Below, piece after piece: positions 8,028-16,749 of a stretch of DNA of 64,000 nucleotides (the first letter of the stretch is position 1; every line of letters begins with the position of its first letter). Source of the stretch: DATJGF01 sp035495315 (GTDB taxonomy: Bacteria > Verrucomicrobiota > Verrucomicrobiia > Limisphaerales > UBA8199); contig DATJGF010000021.1 of NCBI GenBank assembly GCA_035495315.1, forward strand, positions 1-64,000. The letters run 5' to 3'. Below the pieces are notes generated by a model, which made no database searches, was not told the DNA's origin, and saw nothing but the letters and a program-made list of their open reading frames with translations. The position numbers and the translations under genes are program-made.

Positions 8028-9086
8028 ATGCCCCTCCTCGTCCTCGGCCTGAGCCACCATTCCTCCCCAGTTGCGCTGCGGGAGAGATTCGCTTTCGCCG
8101 ACGCGCGCATACCGGCCGCGTTGCAGTTGTTGCGCGACTCGCAACTCGCCGAGGAAGCCGTGATTCTTTCCACCTGCAACCGAGTCGAGATTTACGCGGT
8201 CACTGCGAGCGAACCCGCACAAGCCTTTGCCGCTCTCAAGGACTTCCTGGTCACCTGCCATGATTATCGGGACCCGTTAACCGATGAGATCTACACTCTA
8301 ACCGAGCCGCAAAGCCTGCACCATCTCTTCAAAGTGGCATGCGGTCTCGATTCCATGGTGCTTGGTGAGACGGAAATTCTCGGCCAACTCAAGAAGGCAT
8401 ACGATCTCGCCCTGCAACACGGCCACACCGGGCGCCGCCTCAATAAGGCCTTCCAGCGGGCTTTCAATGTCGCCAAACACATCCGAACCGAAACGAATAT
8501 CCAGCGCGGCAGCATTTCGGTCGGCTCGGCTGCAGTCGAGTTGGCGGAAAAGATCTTCAGCGATCTCGGCGAGCGTGACGTCATGGTTATCGGCGCCGGC
8601 GATACCAGCGAAAAGACCGCGCGGGCGCTGATGTCGCGCGGTGCGCGCAGCGTGATTGTCACGAATCGATCCTATGACAAAGCGGTGCTGCTGGCCCTGC
8701 AACTCGGAGGTCGGGCTTTGCGATTCGAAAACTTGGCCCAGGAGTTTCAGCGAATCGATATCGTGATTAGCAGCACCGCTGCGCCGCATTACATTCTCGA
8801 TCGGATAAAGCTCGAACCTTTGATAAAGTTGCGACGTAACCGTCCCCTCCTGCTCATTGACATAGCGGTTCCCCGCGACATCGAACCCGAGGTTAATTTT
8901 ATGGAGAATGTCTTTCTCTATAACATCGATGATCTACAGGCGATTGCCGATGACTATCTGCGACAGCGCAAAGAAGAAGTTGCCCGCTGCGAACAAATCA
9001 TTCGCGACAAGGCGGCCGGGCTGCTGGATCCAGCGGGCGGCCATTACCCAACACCCAGTTCCGAACCGGCGTTTGGGGAAAGATGA
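8028..9086 (+). CDS. hemA: Glutamyl-tRNA reductase, C-terminally shortened
   Basis: Reduces glutamyl-tRNA to glutamate-1-semialdehyde with NADPH, the first committed step of C5-pathway tetrapyrrole synthesis. The ATG at 8028 starts exactly at the family N-terminus (MPLLVLGLSHHSSPVALRE). The nucleophile Cys50 is in STCNRVEIY. 'GLDSMVLGETEILGQLKKAY' and the NADPH-binding region with GAGDTSEKTARAL are intact. The protein is 352 residues, whereas the family is usually about 410-450: it stops soon after the long spinal helix (RKEEVARCEQIIRDKAAGL), with 'DPAGGHYPTPSSEPAFGER' in place of the dimerisation domain. The heptamer array begins right after the stop. It sits between the HemX-like gene and hemC, as expected for a haem operon. 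Confidence 0.93.
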   Translation: MPLLVLGLSHHSSPVALRERFAFADARIPAALQLLRDSQLAEEAVILSTCNRVEIYAVTASEPAQAFAALKDFLVTCHDYRDPLTDEIYTLTEPQSLHHLFKVACGLDSMVLGETEILGQLKKAYDLALQHGHTGRRLNKAFQRAFNVAKHIRTETNIQRGSISVGSAAVELAEKIFSDLGERDVMVIGAGDTSEKTARALMSRGARSVIVTNRSYDKAVLLALQLGGRALRFENLAQEFQRIDIVISSTAAPHYILDRIKLEPLIKLRRNRPLLLIDIAVPRDIEPEVNFMENVFLYNIDDLQAIADDYLRQRKEEVARCEQIIRDKAAGLLDPAGGHYPTPSSEPAFGER

Positions 9087-9306
9087 AACGTGATACGTGA
9101 TGCGTGAAACGTAAGGCCTCAAGCGTGTTCCGTGTTGCGTGTTGCGTGTTGGGCGGCCTAAGATTCATTCAATGACTTACGCGGAATGGGTGCTGATATT
9201 TAGAAGGGACCCTAAGGGCATGAGGGAAGCCGATCTCCGTAGCGCGTTATCACGCATCACGCATCACGCATCACGCAAGACGGAACACGGAACAAGAAAC
9301 ACGTAG
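9087..9306. repeat. Heptamer arrays between hemA and hemC
   Basis: Forward units (CGTGATG-like at 9089-9110, CGTGTTC/CGTGTTG at 9125-9150) are followed about 95 bases later by their inverse: CATCACG four times in tandem (about 9247-9278), then ACGGAAC and GAAACACG units to 9306. The two halves could pair over the whole gap. No gene lies here. Confidence 0.8.
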
Positions 9307-9315
9307 CGTATCCTA

Positions 9316-10317
9316 ATGCCCTCCTCTCCCATCCTCCTCGCCACGCGTGGCAGTGCCCTCGCGCTGGCCCAGGCCAACGCCGTGCTAGCCCAATGCAGAG
9401 CTGCCTTCCCGAAGCTGGCGTTTGAGATAAAAATCATCAAAACCACCGGTGATAAACTGCAGACCGCATCACTCGCGCAAGAGGGCAAAACACTCCCGAA
9501 AGGCCTTTTCACAAAGGAACTCGAAGTGGCCCTGCTCGAAAATCGCGCGGACCTCGCCGTCCATAGTCTGAAAGATTTGCCCACGGACCTGCCCGACGGC
9601 TTAAAGCTCGGCGCCGTTGGTATGCGCGCCGATGTCCGCGAGGTATTGATTTATCGCGACGAGGCGGATCTCCGCTCAGCCCCCGGCGAAGATGGCCAAC
9701 CAACGAAACGCGGATTTAAAAATGGTCTTTCGATCCCGAACTTGCCTGAAGGTGCGGTTGTAGCGACCAGCAGCACACGACGCCGGGCGCAATTGCTGGC
9801 GCACAATCCAGGGCTGAAGGTCCCTGACATTCGCGGAAACGTCCTGACACGCTTGCAAAAGCTCGCCGACAATATCGAATTAGACGCCACTGTGCTGGCC
9901 CTTGCCGGGATTACTCGCTTACAGTATCGCGTTACCAATGAAGGTCAGTTGCGAGGCGAGTCGGTTCCTGACGGTTTGCTGGCGACGGTGCTTGACACGA
10001 AAGTGATGTTGCCGTGCGTGGGGCAGGGAGCCGTGGGGATCGAAGTCCGCCAGGGCGACGAGCGAATCGCCTCAATCTGCGAAAAATTGAACGATTACAT
10101 CACGCATCAATGCGTCACCGCCGAACGCGCATTCCTCGCCGGCATGGGCGGGGGTTGCCAGAGTCCGGTGGCGGCTTACGCGGAGGTAGTTGCCGACGAA
10201 TTGCGGATGCGCGCGATTTCTTTTGCTAACGGGCCCTTGCAGCGAGCGCAAGCTAAGGGAGCCATCGCAGAGGCAAAAGAATTGGGAAATCAACTCGCCG
10301 CTGAGCTGAAAGGCTAA
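9316..10317 (+). CDS. hemC: Hydroxymethylbilane synthase (porphobilinogen deaminase)
   Basis: Polymerises four porphobilinogen molecules into hydroxymethylbilane in tetrapyrrole synthesis. The N-terminus ILLATRGSALALAQANAV, 'LFTKELEVALLENRADLAVH', 'VVATSSTRRRAQLL', and the cofactor-attachment Cys281 in GMGGGCQSPVAAY are all present, so it should be active. At 333 residues it is slightly longer than the common 310 because of a roughly 25-residue insertion (about 115-142, with DEADLRSAPGEDGQPTKRG) before the SSTRR motif. It follows hemA on the same strand behind the heptamer-filled gap. Confidence 0.95.
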   Translation: MPSSPILLATRGSALALAQANAVLAQCRAAFPKLAFEIKIIKTTGDKLQTASLAQEGKTLPKGLFTKELEVALLENRADLAVHSLKDLPTDLPDGLKLGAVGMRADVREVLIYRDEADLRSAPGEDGQPTKRGFKNGLSIPNLPEGAVVATSSTRRRAQLLAHNPGLKVPDIRGNVLTRLQKLADNIELDATVLALAGITRLQYRVTNEGQLRGESVPDGLLATVLDTKVMLPCVGQGAVGIEVRQGDERIASICEKLNDYITHQCVTAERAFLAGMGGGCQSPVAAYAEVVADELRMRAISFANGPLQRAQAKGAIAEAKELGNQLAAELKG

Positions 10318-10339
10318 GACCAATTCAGGCGGGTGAAAC

Positions 10340-11497
10340 CTAGGAACTTGTTTGTACCGGCAGCGCTTCCGTCGCTGTCCGCAACTTCGCCAGCACTTGA
10401 AGGGTAGCAGCCCGCACCCAGGCGGGACGTTCATTGAGCGAGGCTTCGAGTCGATTTGCGGCTTGTTGAGCCGCTTCGGATTGGGCCCAGGACGGGTCCA
10501 CCTGGTTCAGTGAAAATTCGGCGGCGCTGCGAATAGCGCGTTCCTCATCGACAAGCACCAGCACCAGGGCTTGAATCGAGGCTGGGTCGCGCATCGCGCC
10601 TAAGGCTTTTGTTGCCGCGAGCCTTACATCGGTATCTTTATCAGTCAGGCGTTGTTTGAGCGCTTCGACAATCTGCGGGCTGTAGAACCGGCCAAGGAAT
10701 TGCACAGCGGTGAGCCGCACCTCAAAATGGGTATCCGAAGCCAAGGCAAGAAAATAGGGAACTAGTTCTGGATTCTCTCGTTTGCCTAGCACCTGGGCTG
10801 CGGCGAGACGGACACAACCCTCATGATCACGCAGACTCCGCAAGAGCGCTGCGGAAACGGGTTCGCAGGTTTCTTTGCCAAGGGCATGGATCGCGGATAC
10901 CCGCACCGTTGCCTCGTCATCGTCCAAGGCGGCCAGTAGTGGTTCGATCCGGCGCGGATCAACTACGCCTTCGAGAGCCTCCGCTGCGGCTCGCCGTGCA
11001 AAGCCGGTATCGTGGTTCAGCTCCGTCACGAGTGGTGCGACCGCCGCTTCGCCTTGCAGCGCAGCGCCACGCGCATTGCCCAGCGCGACTTCATAGGAAG
11101 CTTGTTCTTGGCCGCTGGTCGCCCGCCAGTTCAGATTCCGCAGCGCCATGGCAGCGCTGCTGCGGACGTTAAGACAGGGATCTTTCAGCGCGGCGGCGAG
11201 GACACAGGTGACCTGCGGATTAGCCAGGTGGCCAAGAGCCGTCGCGGCGCTCTGCCGCACTTCAGGGCTTGAATCCCGCAGCAACGGTACCACGAGTTCA
11301 ACGACTCGCTCGTCGTTGGTGGAGGCCAGAACCTTCACTGCCGCAATCCGCACACTGACTTCCGAGTCCCCCAGACTGGCTGCCAGCAGCTCGAACGTGT
11401 TCGCATCCACACCCGACTCCGGGTTCAGGCTCTCAATTGCCTTACACCGTGTTTGTGGATCTTTTGATTTAAGGCGTAAATTGTTCCACCAGACCAT
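10340..11497 (-). CDS. HEAT-repeat protein
   Basis: A 385-residue, probably cytoplasmic protein made of about ten HEAT/PBS-lyase-like helical repeats with the spacing 'D..vRvaAv.aLg': for example SEVSVRIAAVKVLAS, SPEVRQSAATALGHL, TDVRLAATKALGAM. No enzymatic residues are visible. Repeats of this kind act as protein-protein scaffolds; in some bacteria they serve in phycobilin lyases, but nothing here points to that. Convergent with hemC (22-base gap) and divergent from lepB. Function unknown. Confidence 0.8.
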   Translation of the reverse strand: MVWWNNLRLKSKDPQTRCKAIESLNPESGVDANTFELLAASLGDSEVSVRIAAVKVLASTNDERVVELVVPLLRDSSPEVRQSAATALGHLANPQVTCVLAAALKDPCLNVRSSAAMALRNLNWRATSGQEQASYEVALGNARGAALQGEAAVAPLVTELNHDTGFARRAAAEALEGVVDPRRIEPLLAALDDDEATVRVSAIHALGKETCEPVSAALLRSLRDHEGCVRLAAAQVLGKRENPELVPYFLALASDTHFEVRLTAVQFLGRFYSPQIVEALKQRLTDKDTDVRLAATKALGAMRDPASIQALVLVLVDEERAIRSAAEFSLNQVDPSWAQSEAAQQAANRLEASLNERPAWVRAATLQVLAKLRTATEALPVQTSS

Positions 11498-11671
11498 ATT
11501 CTCTCAGCGGTTTGATCAGTCCCAAATTGGACAAAGTGTCCACCCACGGTACACCCTTTGTGCCCCAGAGGCGTCAGAGCCGCCTGAACTTAAGCTCCGG
11601 ACAGCACAGATCTTCATGACCTGAGACTAAGCCTTAAACATGCCAAATCCGGTCCCGGTTTTGAACGGGTA

Positions 11672-12400
11672 ATGAGGCCGAAGGTCAAATCTGCGATGAA
11701 ATTTAACCCTTTAGGAACCCGCGCCCGACATGTTTGGCGTCGGGAAATCAGGCCACTGCTTTTGCTGGCTCTGGTCGTCTGCTCGATTCGATCTTCGCTC
11801 GCAGATTGGAACGATGTGCCCAGCGGGTCAATGAAACCGACGATTCTCGAGGGTGACCGTGTCTACGTAAATAAACTGGCGTACGATCTAAAGGTGCCTT
11901 TCACAACCTGGCACCTGGCCCAGTGGAGTGACCCGGAGCGCGGCGACATCGTGGTCTTCTTTTCCCCTTACGACGGCAAGCGGCTTGTCAAACGCGTTAT
12001 TGGGTTGCCGGGTGATACCCTGGAACTGCGCAACGATCGTTTGATCCTCAATGGCAAACCGATCGAATACCAACCTATCGGCGAAGAACGTCTGCGGGAT
12101 CTCGCCGCCTCCGATCGCGACAACCACCTTTTCGCAGTCGAACAACTCGAAGGCCAGGCTCATCCAGTCGCGGCTTTTCCGCAGGTCCCCGCCCGACGCG
12201 ACTTCGGTCCATACCGCGTGCCCGAAGGCCATTATTTTATGATGGGCGACAACCGTGACGACAGTTTCGATTCGCGTTATTACGGTCCAGTCGAGCGCAA
12301 ACGCATCATCGGCAAAGCCAGCTCCGTCGTGCTCTCCTTCGATCGTCAGCACCTTTGGTCACCCCGATGGCACAGGTTCTTTAGTTCGCTCAACGGCTAA
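11672..12400 (+). CDS. lepB: Signal peptidase I
   Basis: Membrane-bound serine peptidase that removes Sec and Tat signal peptides. One N-terminal transmembrane segment (about 27-44, LLLLALVVCSIRSSLA) is followed by the periplasmic catalytic domain. Catalytic Ser53 lies in VPSGSMKPTI and the general-base Lys107 in KRVIGLPGD; box E 'GDNRDDSFDSRYYGPV' is complete. Length 242 fits a compact type. An internal ATG at 11696 is a possible alternative start. Divergent from the HEAT-repeat gene; convergent with mutS across a heptamer array. Confidence 0.93.
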   Translation: MRPKVKSAMKFNPLGTRARHVWRREIRPLLLLALVVCSIRSSLADWNDVPSGSMKPTILEGDRVYVNKLAYDLKVPFTTWHLAQWSDPERGDIVVFFSPYDGKRLVKRVIGLPGDTLELRNDRLILNGKPIEYQPIGEERLRDLAASDRDNHLFAVEQLEGQAHPVAAFPQVPARRDFGPYRVPEGHYFMMGDNRDDSFDSRYYGPVERKRIIGKASSVVLSFDRQHLWSPRWHRFFSSLNG

Positions 12401-12540
12401 GTCCAAGGTCCAAGGTCCAAGGTCCAAAGTCCAAAGTCACAGGCAGCGCCTCGAAGGTCCTGCCTTTCCTGTTTTTAGTGCGGACATGCTCATCACGTTT
12501 CGAAAATGCTGATCGTGGATTCCCCGACTTTGGACTTTAA
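12401..12540. repeat. GTCCAAG heptamer array with distal inverse copy
   Basis: GTCCAAG or GTCCAAA is repeated five times from 12401, directly after the lepB stop codon; the inverse ACTTTGGACTTT sits at 12528-12539 just before the mutS stop. The intervening 85 bases hold no gene. The same unit family recurs inverted upstream of atpG (28646-28681). Confidence 0.75.
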
Positions 12541-12549
12541 AGTGCGGAC

Positions 12550-15312
12550 TTATCTAAACAAATCCATTTGCGGCGGTGGCGCTAATTGTTTGAGCCGGTC
12601 ACGGTCTTTCTGGCGTCGCGTCGTTTGGCGCACGTTGCCCTCGGGAGTCAGTTCCGATTCTTCCAGGTTACGCAGAATTTCTTTTGCGCGCTCCAAGATC
12701 GGCTTGGGAACACCGGCCAGGCGAGCGACCTGGATCCCGTAGCTCTTGTCGGTGCCGCCCTCAATGATTTTGCGCAAGAAAACGATCTGATCATGCCATT
12801 CCCGAACGGCGACATTGAAGTTCTTCAACCGCGCCAGCCGCGCTGATAATTCTGTCAGCTCGTGGTAATGAGTCGCGAAGAGGGCTTTGGCGCCGACCTG
12901 GTTGTGCAGATGCTCGACAATCGACCAGGCGAGACTCAAGCCGTCAAAGGTGCTTGTGCCGCGCCCAATCTCATCGAGCACTACGAGGCTTCGCGGCGTC
13001 GCATTATTCAGGATGTTAGCCGTTTCGCACATCTCGACCATGAATGTGGATTGCCCGCGAGCCAAATCATCGCTGGCGCCAATCCGCGTAAAAATGCGGT
13101 CGACCAGATCGATGCGCGCGGCGGTTGCCGGGATGAATGACCCTGTATGCGCGAGTAACGCGAGCAACGCCACCTGCCGTATATAGGTGCTCTTGCCGGC
13201 CATGTTTGGACCGGTAATCAGCATTATTTGCGGAATCTGTGCTTCCTTTCCGTTCAACTTCTCCGGCGAGGGAGTCATTTCAGTGCCAGCCAGCAGTGTA
13301 TCATTCGGCACAAACCGCTCGTCACTCAGGCTCTGTTCAAGCACCGGATGGCGTCCATCCCGAATCCATAACCTGCCTACTTCCCCGATTTCAGGCCGGC
13401 AATAATTATGCAAACGCGCGGTTTCGGCGAACGACCCCAGCACATCCAGTTGGGCCAAAGCGCCGGCTGTTTGCTGGATCGCCGCCAAACTTCCCAGCAC
13501 CGTCTCGCGGACGCGCTGGAAAAGTTCATACTCGAGCTTTACGCTCCGGTCCTCGGCGCCGAGGATTTTGCCTTCCATGTCCTTCAGTTCTGGGGTAATG
13601 AAGCGCTCTCCGTTGGCAATGGTTTGTTTCCGCACGTACTGCGGCGGCACTTTATCGAGGTTGGCCTTGGTCACCTCGATGTAATACCCAAACACAGAAT
13701 TGAACCGAACCTTAAGCGACTGGATCCCCGTGCGGACGATTTCGTCCTGCTGCAATTTGGCAATCCAGTCTTTGCCGCCGCGCATCGCGCCGCGCAACTC
13801 ATCCAGTCCTGAATCGAACCCATCTTTGATAAGGCCGCCCTCCTTCAGAGCCAGGGGCGGTTCGTCAAAGATTGCCTGCGTGATCAAATCGACCAACTGC
13901 GGCAACTCGGCGATTTGTTCATTCAACTGTTCCAGTAACGCCGTTCCATCTGGAGTAGACGTAAGGAGACTCTGATCTACTCCTGTAGGAGACGACGTAA
14001 GGAGACTCCGGCCGGTTCCCCTGCCGTCTGCCCTCTCGACGCCGTGTTTCTTCCGGTCCAGCTCGCCACTAATGAGCTCCGCCAGCCCCTGTTTAATTCC
14101 GGGGATCTGCTCCAGCGCCATCCGCAATGCGATCAAATCGCGCCCATTTCCGGTGCCGGCGCTCAGCCGGCCAATCGTTCGCTCCAGATCACGCACCTGT
14201 GCAAGCTGGGTGCGAAAGTTGTCGAGGAACGTGCTGTTTTCGATCAAGCTCTGCACCGTTTCCTGCCTGCGCCGGATCGGTTCCCTCGTGGCCAACGGTT
14301 GTGACAGCCAATCCCGCAGCCGCCGGGCGCCCATCGGTGTAACGCTGCGGTTCAGCGCGCCGTATAGCGACGCGTTGCGTGGCGCGTCGTTGTGCAAAGG
14401 CTCGAGCACTTCCAGGTGCCGTAGCGTCGTGAAGTCCAGGGTCAGGTAGTCACTGCGCTGGTAAAACGACAGCCGCGTCAGGCTGGAAGCATCTCGTCTC
14501 AAGTGCTGCGTGAGGTAATGCAACACGGCAGCCGCAGCACCAGTTGCGGCGGTCTTGTCCTTTAAACCAAATCCATCAAGTGACACGACTTTGAAATGCT
14601 CCCGCATCGTGAACACTGCCGTCTCCGGCGCGAACACCCAGTCCTCGTAGCCATTCAGGATCCAACCCAGCGCAGACATGGGATTTCCGTCGCGCTTCCA
14701 CGCTTTCTCCGGCCCGGACGGCGCCGTGCCAGGCGCAGGCGGCGTTGGCCCGGAGTTGGCTCCCAGCAATTCACGAATCTGCTGCGATTCGGATGGGAAA
14801 ATCAGCTCCGCCGGCCGCAAGCGCTGCAACTCCGTCAAAACCGCCGCCGTGTCGCTGAGCTCGGTGGTGAGGAAATCCCCGGTCGTAAGATCAGCAAACG
14901 CGAGACCATAGGTTTGTCCATTGAGATAGACAGCCCCGAGAAAATTGTTTCGTTCGGCGGTCAGCATTCGCTCGTCGAAATGCGTCCCGGGACTAAGGAT
15001 TTGCGTGACTTCACGTTTAACCAGCTGGCCCGGACGCGCATCCTCCACTTGATCGCAGATTGCGACCTTTCGACCCGCCTTGAGCAGACGCCCGATGTAG
15101 GCATTGGCTGCGTGAAAGGGAATCCCGCACATCGGGATCACGCCGCGTTTGGTCAGCGCGACATTCAACAATTGCGCCCCAAGCTGAGCGTCCTCGAAGA
15201 ACATTTCGTAAAAATCGCCGAGCCGGAAAAGCAGCAACGCATCCTTGGGCAATTCGCTCTTGATGCGGCGGTACTGCGCCATCATTGGGGTGAGTTGAGC
15301 GTCGCTGGCCAT
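12550..15312 (-). CDS. mutS: DNA mismatch repair ATPase MutS with an in-frame repeat insertion
   Basis: Recognises mismatches and small loops and starts methyl-independent or MutL-dependent repair. The ATG at 15312 opens MASDAQLTPMMAQYRRIKSE. The mismatch-wedge motif is seen as 'LFRLGDFYEMFFEDA' (Phe-x-Glu), Walker A as GPNMAGKST (about 699-707), and Walker B as LVVLDEIGRGTSTFDG. Length is 920 against a typical 850-880. Much of the excess is a hydrophilic insertion at about 417-460 in the lever/clamp region, part of it encoded by a copy of palindromic family 1 (13950-14011) read as two SLLTSxP units. The C-terminal helix-turn-helix/dimer tail is short. A GTG at 15339 would add nine residues. 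Confidence 0.95.
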   Translation of the reverse strand: MASDAQLTPMMAQYRRIKSELPKDALLLFRLGDFYEMFFEDAQLGAQLLNVALTKRGVIPMCGIPFHAANAYIGRLLKAGRKVAICDQVEDARPGQLVKREVTQILSPGTHFDERMLTAERNNFLGAVYLNGQTYGLAFADLTTGDFLTTELSDTAAVLTELQRLRPAELIFPSESQQIRELLGANSGPTPPAPGTAPSGPEKAWKRDGNPMSALGWILNGYEDWVFAPETAVFTMREHFKVVSLDGFGLKDKTAATGAAAAVLHYLTQHLRRDASSLTRLSFYQRSDYLTLDFTTLRHLEVLEPLHNDAPRNASLYGALNRSVTPMGARRLRDWLSQPLATREPIRRRQETVQSLIENSTFLDNFRTQLAQVRDLERTIGRLSAGTGNGRDLIALRMALEQIPGIKQGLAELISGELDRKKHGVERADGRGTGRSLLTSSPTGVDQSLLTSTPDGTALLEQLNEQIAELPQLVDLITQAIFDEPPLALKEGGLIKDGFDSGLDELRGAMRGGKDWIAKLQQDEIVRTGIQSLKVRFNSVFGYYIEVTKANLDKVPPQYVRKQTIANGERFITPELKDMEGKILGAEDRSVKLEYELFQRVRETVLGSLAAIQQTAGALAQLDVLGSFAETARLHNYCRPEIGEVGRLWIRDGRHPVLEQSLSDERFVPNDTLLAGTEMTPSPEKLNGKEAQIPQIMLITGPNMAGKSTYIRQVALLALLAHTGSFIPATAARIDLVDRIFTRIGASDDLARGQSTFMVEMCETANILNNATPRSLVVLDEIGRGTSTFDGLSLAWSIVEHLHNQVGAKALFATHYHELTELSARLARLKNFNVAVREWHDQIVFLRKIIEGGTDKSYGIQVARLAGVPKPILERAKEILRNLEESELTPEGNVRQTTRRQKDRDRLKQLAPPPQMDLFR
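13950..14011 (+). repeat. Palindromic family 1, two direct half-units inside mutS
   Basis: Two same-orientation arms of the family, GTAGACGTAAGGAGACTCTG (13955-13974) and GTAGGAGACGACGTAAGGAG (from 13985), lie within mutS. Their combined length keeps the mutS frame open. The arms equal the inner arms of the palindromes at 15441-15523 and 21460-21525. Confidence 0.8.
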
Positions 15313-15368
15313 CTTGGGGCAGCTTAAAGCCTCGCCCACAACGCACGCAATTCAGAACCACAACTTGC

Positions 15369-15554
15369 TGGTAGCGCGGGCGTCTTCGCCTGCGAGTAAA
15401 AAGCGGCGTCCCGCCCTCGCTCAGGCATTCGTTCTCATTATAGGGGACGACGTAAGGAGACTCTGATCAAACGGAACCCGCAAAAGGCACGGAATGAACA
15501 GAGTCCCCTTGCGTCGTCTCCTACAACTCGCAGGCAAAGACGCCGGCGCTACCA
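15369..15554. repeat. Palindromic family 1, nested two-layer copy
   Basis: Outer arms 15369-15396 and 15527-15554 (core GGTAGCGC and GCGCTACC) enclose inner arms 15441-15465 and 15499-15523 (core GACGACGTAAGGAG). Between the arms are 45 and 33 unrelated bases. The element lies upstream of mutS and just downstream of the unknown secreted protein gene that reads towards it. The region contains no credible gene. Confidence 0.8.
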
Positions 15555-15566
15555 AGTGCACCAAAT

Positions 15567-16136
15567 CTACCGGCGCAGCGCGTCCAGCTGCTGTTTCGCG
15601 CGATCGATCAAAGTCCATAGCCTCGTCATTTCGTCTCGCGAAAGCGACAGCGGCGACACCGCCGTTCGTGTATCGCGGATACCGAAGTGGACGCCGCCCG
15701 TGCGCCGCGTGCCCAAAGCGGCAATTCGAAAACCGCCTTTTGTTGTATACGCCGCATCAAATGAATTCAACGGCGTCACACCGACATCCAGTTTGCTCAT
15801 GTAATCGATTGCCGTCAAAAGCGACGGTAGTTCGTCATAATCAATCAGCATCGTGTCGTTGAATGATTTCTGACGCGTAACCTCCACCACCAGCCCGTGC
15901 TCTTTCTGACCTGTCGCCGTATCGGTAACCTCTCGACAGCGAACGCTTATCTCTCCGGAACTGGTTGAAACCACACCGATTTCGGTCGTGCCCTTTATGA
16001 CTATGGCACCAATGTTCGTCTCAAACGCTTCAAGTTTCGTCGCCGGAATGAAATAGTTTGTTTCCTGCGCGCCAAGAAAGGTTCCACTGCATGCGAAAGC
16101 TGCGAGGACTGAGAAAATGAGGCGTTGGGTTTTCAT
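15567..16136 (-). CDS. Secreted protein of unknown function
   Basis: A 189-residue protein with a clear Sec signal peptide (MKTQRLIFSVLAAFACSGTFLGAQ, cut after GAQ or earlier). The mature part begins 'ETNYFIPATKLEAFETN', is rich in beta-type segments (GAIVIKGTTEIGVVSTSSGE, GLVVEVTR) and ends in a charged helix (DEMTRLWTLIDRAKQQLDAL). No cysteine pair, catalytic motif or known family is evident to me. First of four small minus-strand genes with wide gaps. Confidence 0.7.
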   Translation of the reverse strand: MKTQRLIFSVLAAFACSGTFLGAQETNYFIPATKLEAFETNIGAIVIKGTTEIGVVSTSSGEISVRCREVTDTATGQKEHGLVVEVTRQKSFNDTMLIDYDELPSLLTAIDYMSKLDVGVTPLNSFDAAYTTKGGFRIAALGTRRTGGVHFGIRDTRTAVSPLSLSRDEMTRLWTLIDRAKQQLDALRR

Positions 16137-16414
16137 TCAATTGCCTTTCCCTTTGAGGCAGTCAGAATTTCGAATCCTGCTGGCCAATCTCCGTTCATAT
16201 CGGTCAGACGCCCAGCGGGCGGAACTATTCACCTGCGCAGACCTCTTGGAGGGGCGGGGGTGCGTCCGCCGCAGAACCCAGCCCTGCCCAGCGGGCGGCC
16301 CCTAAAACGCACACCCACTCAGCTCTTGTTGCACTCCTCAAGATGCGTCACGAGCAAAGCCGGGCGGCGAAACGCCGCCCGGCCCCAACCCTACGCAAAA
16401 GAATTACTCCCCCC
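16137..16414. other. Intergenic stretch
   Basis: No gene seen. It holds GC-rich direct repeats built on CCCAGCGGGCGG (about 16211-16222 and 16289-16300), separated by a purine-rich tract, which look like debris of another intergenic repeat. Confidence 0.35.
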
Positions 16415-16642
16415 TCAAGCCCAGACTTCATTTACCAACTGCCCCTCGCTTCGCTGCAAATAATGCAGCAGCGCTTCAACCCCAATCATGCGCGTTTCCA
16501 TCGCTCGTTGGTTCGGATGCCGGAGCATCTGAAAATGAATGAGCTGCTCCCCACACTCCACGACGTAGATGTAGCCATGCTCGATTTGCCAGAGCTGTCC
16601 GCTCTCCAGTTTCTGCAGCCGCCTATTTTCTCCCAGTTGCAT
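16415..16642 (-). CDS. Small conserved-looking protein of unknown function
   Basis: A 75-residue soluble protein: MQLGENRRLQKLESGQLW, then QIEHGYIYVVECGEQLIHF and a C-terminal helix with EALLHYLQR. The even mix of strands and one final helix and the sensible composition favour a real gene over competing frames. I do not recognise the family. Same strand as the 130-residue gene further upstream. Confidence 0.5.
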   Translation of the reverse strand: MQLGENRRLQKLESGQLWQIEHGYIYVVECGEQLIHFQMLRHPNQRAMETRMIGVEALLHYLQRSEGQLVNEVWA

Positions 16643-16749
16643 ACTGTAGGCTAAGACACCGGTAGATTGTGTTTTGTTGCGAGAAAAGAGATTACATTTT
16701 TGTAACTCTCGCAGGGGCTTCTATCCTGATTTCAGAAAACGCCTACCGC

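Noticed and set aside
7883..9306. CRISPR array
   Set aside because: The repeat units are seven bases without spacers of even length, and no cas gene is present.
15421..15618. Minus-strand open frame of about 65 codons
   Set aside because: It runs through both inner arms of the family-1 palindrome and overlaps the end of the secreted protein gene; its SLLTSSP peptide is only repeat sequence.
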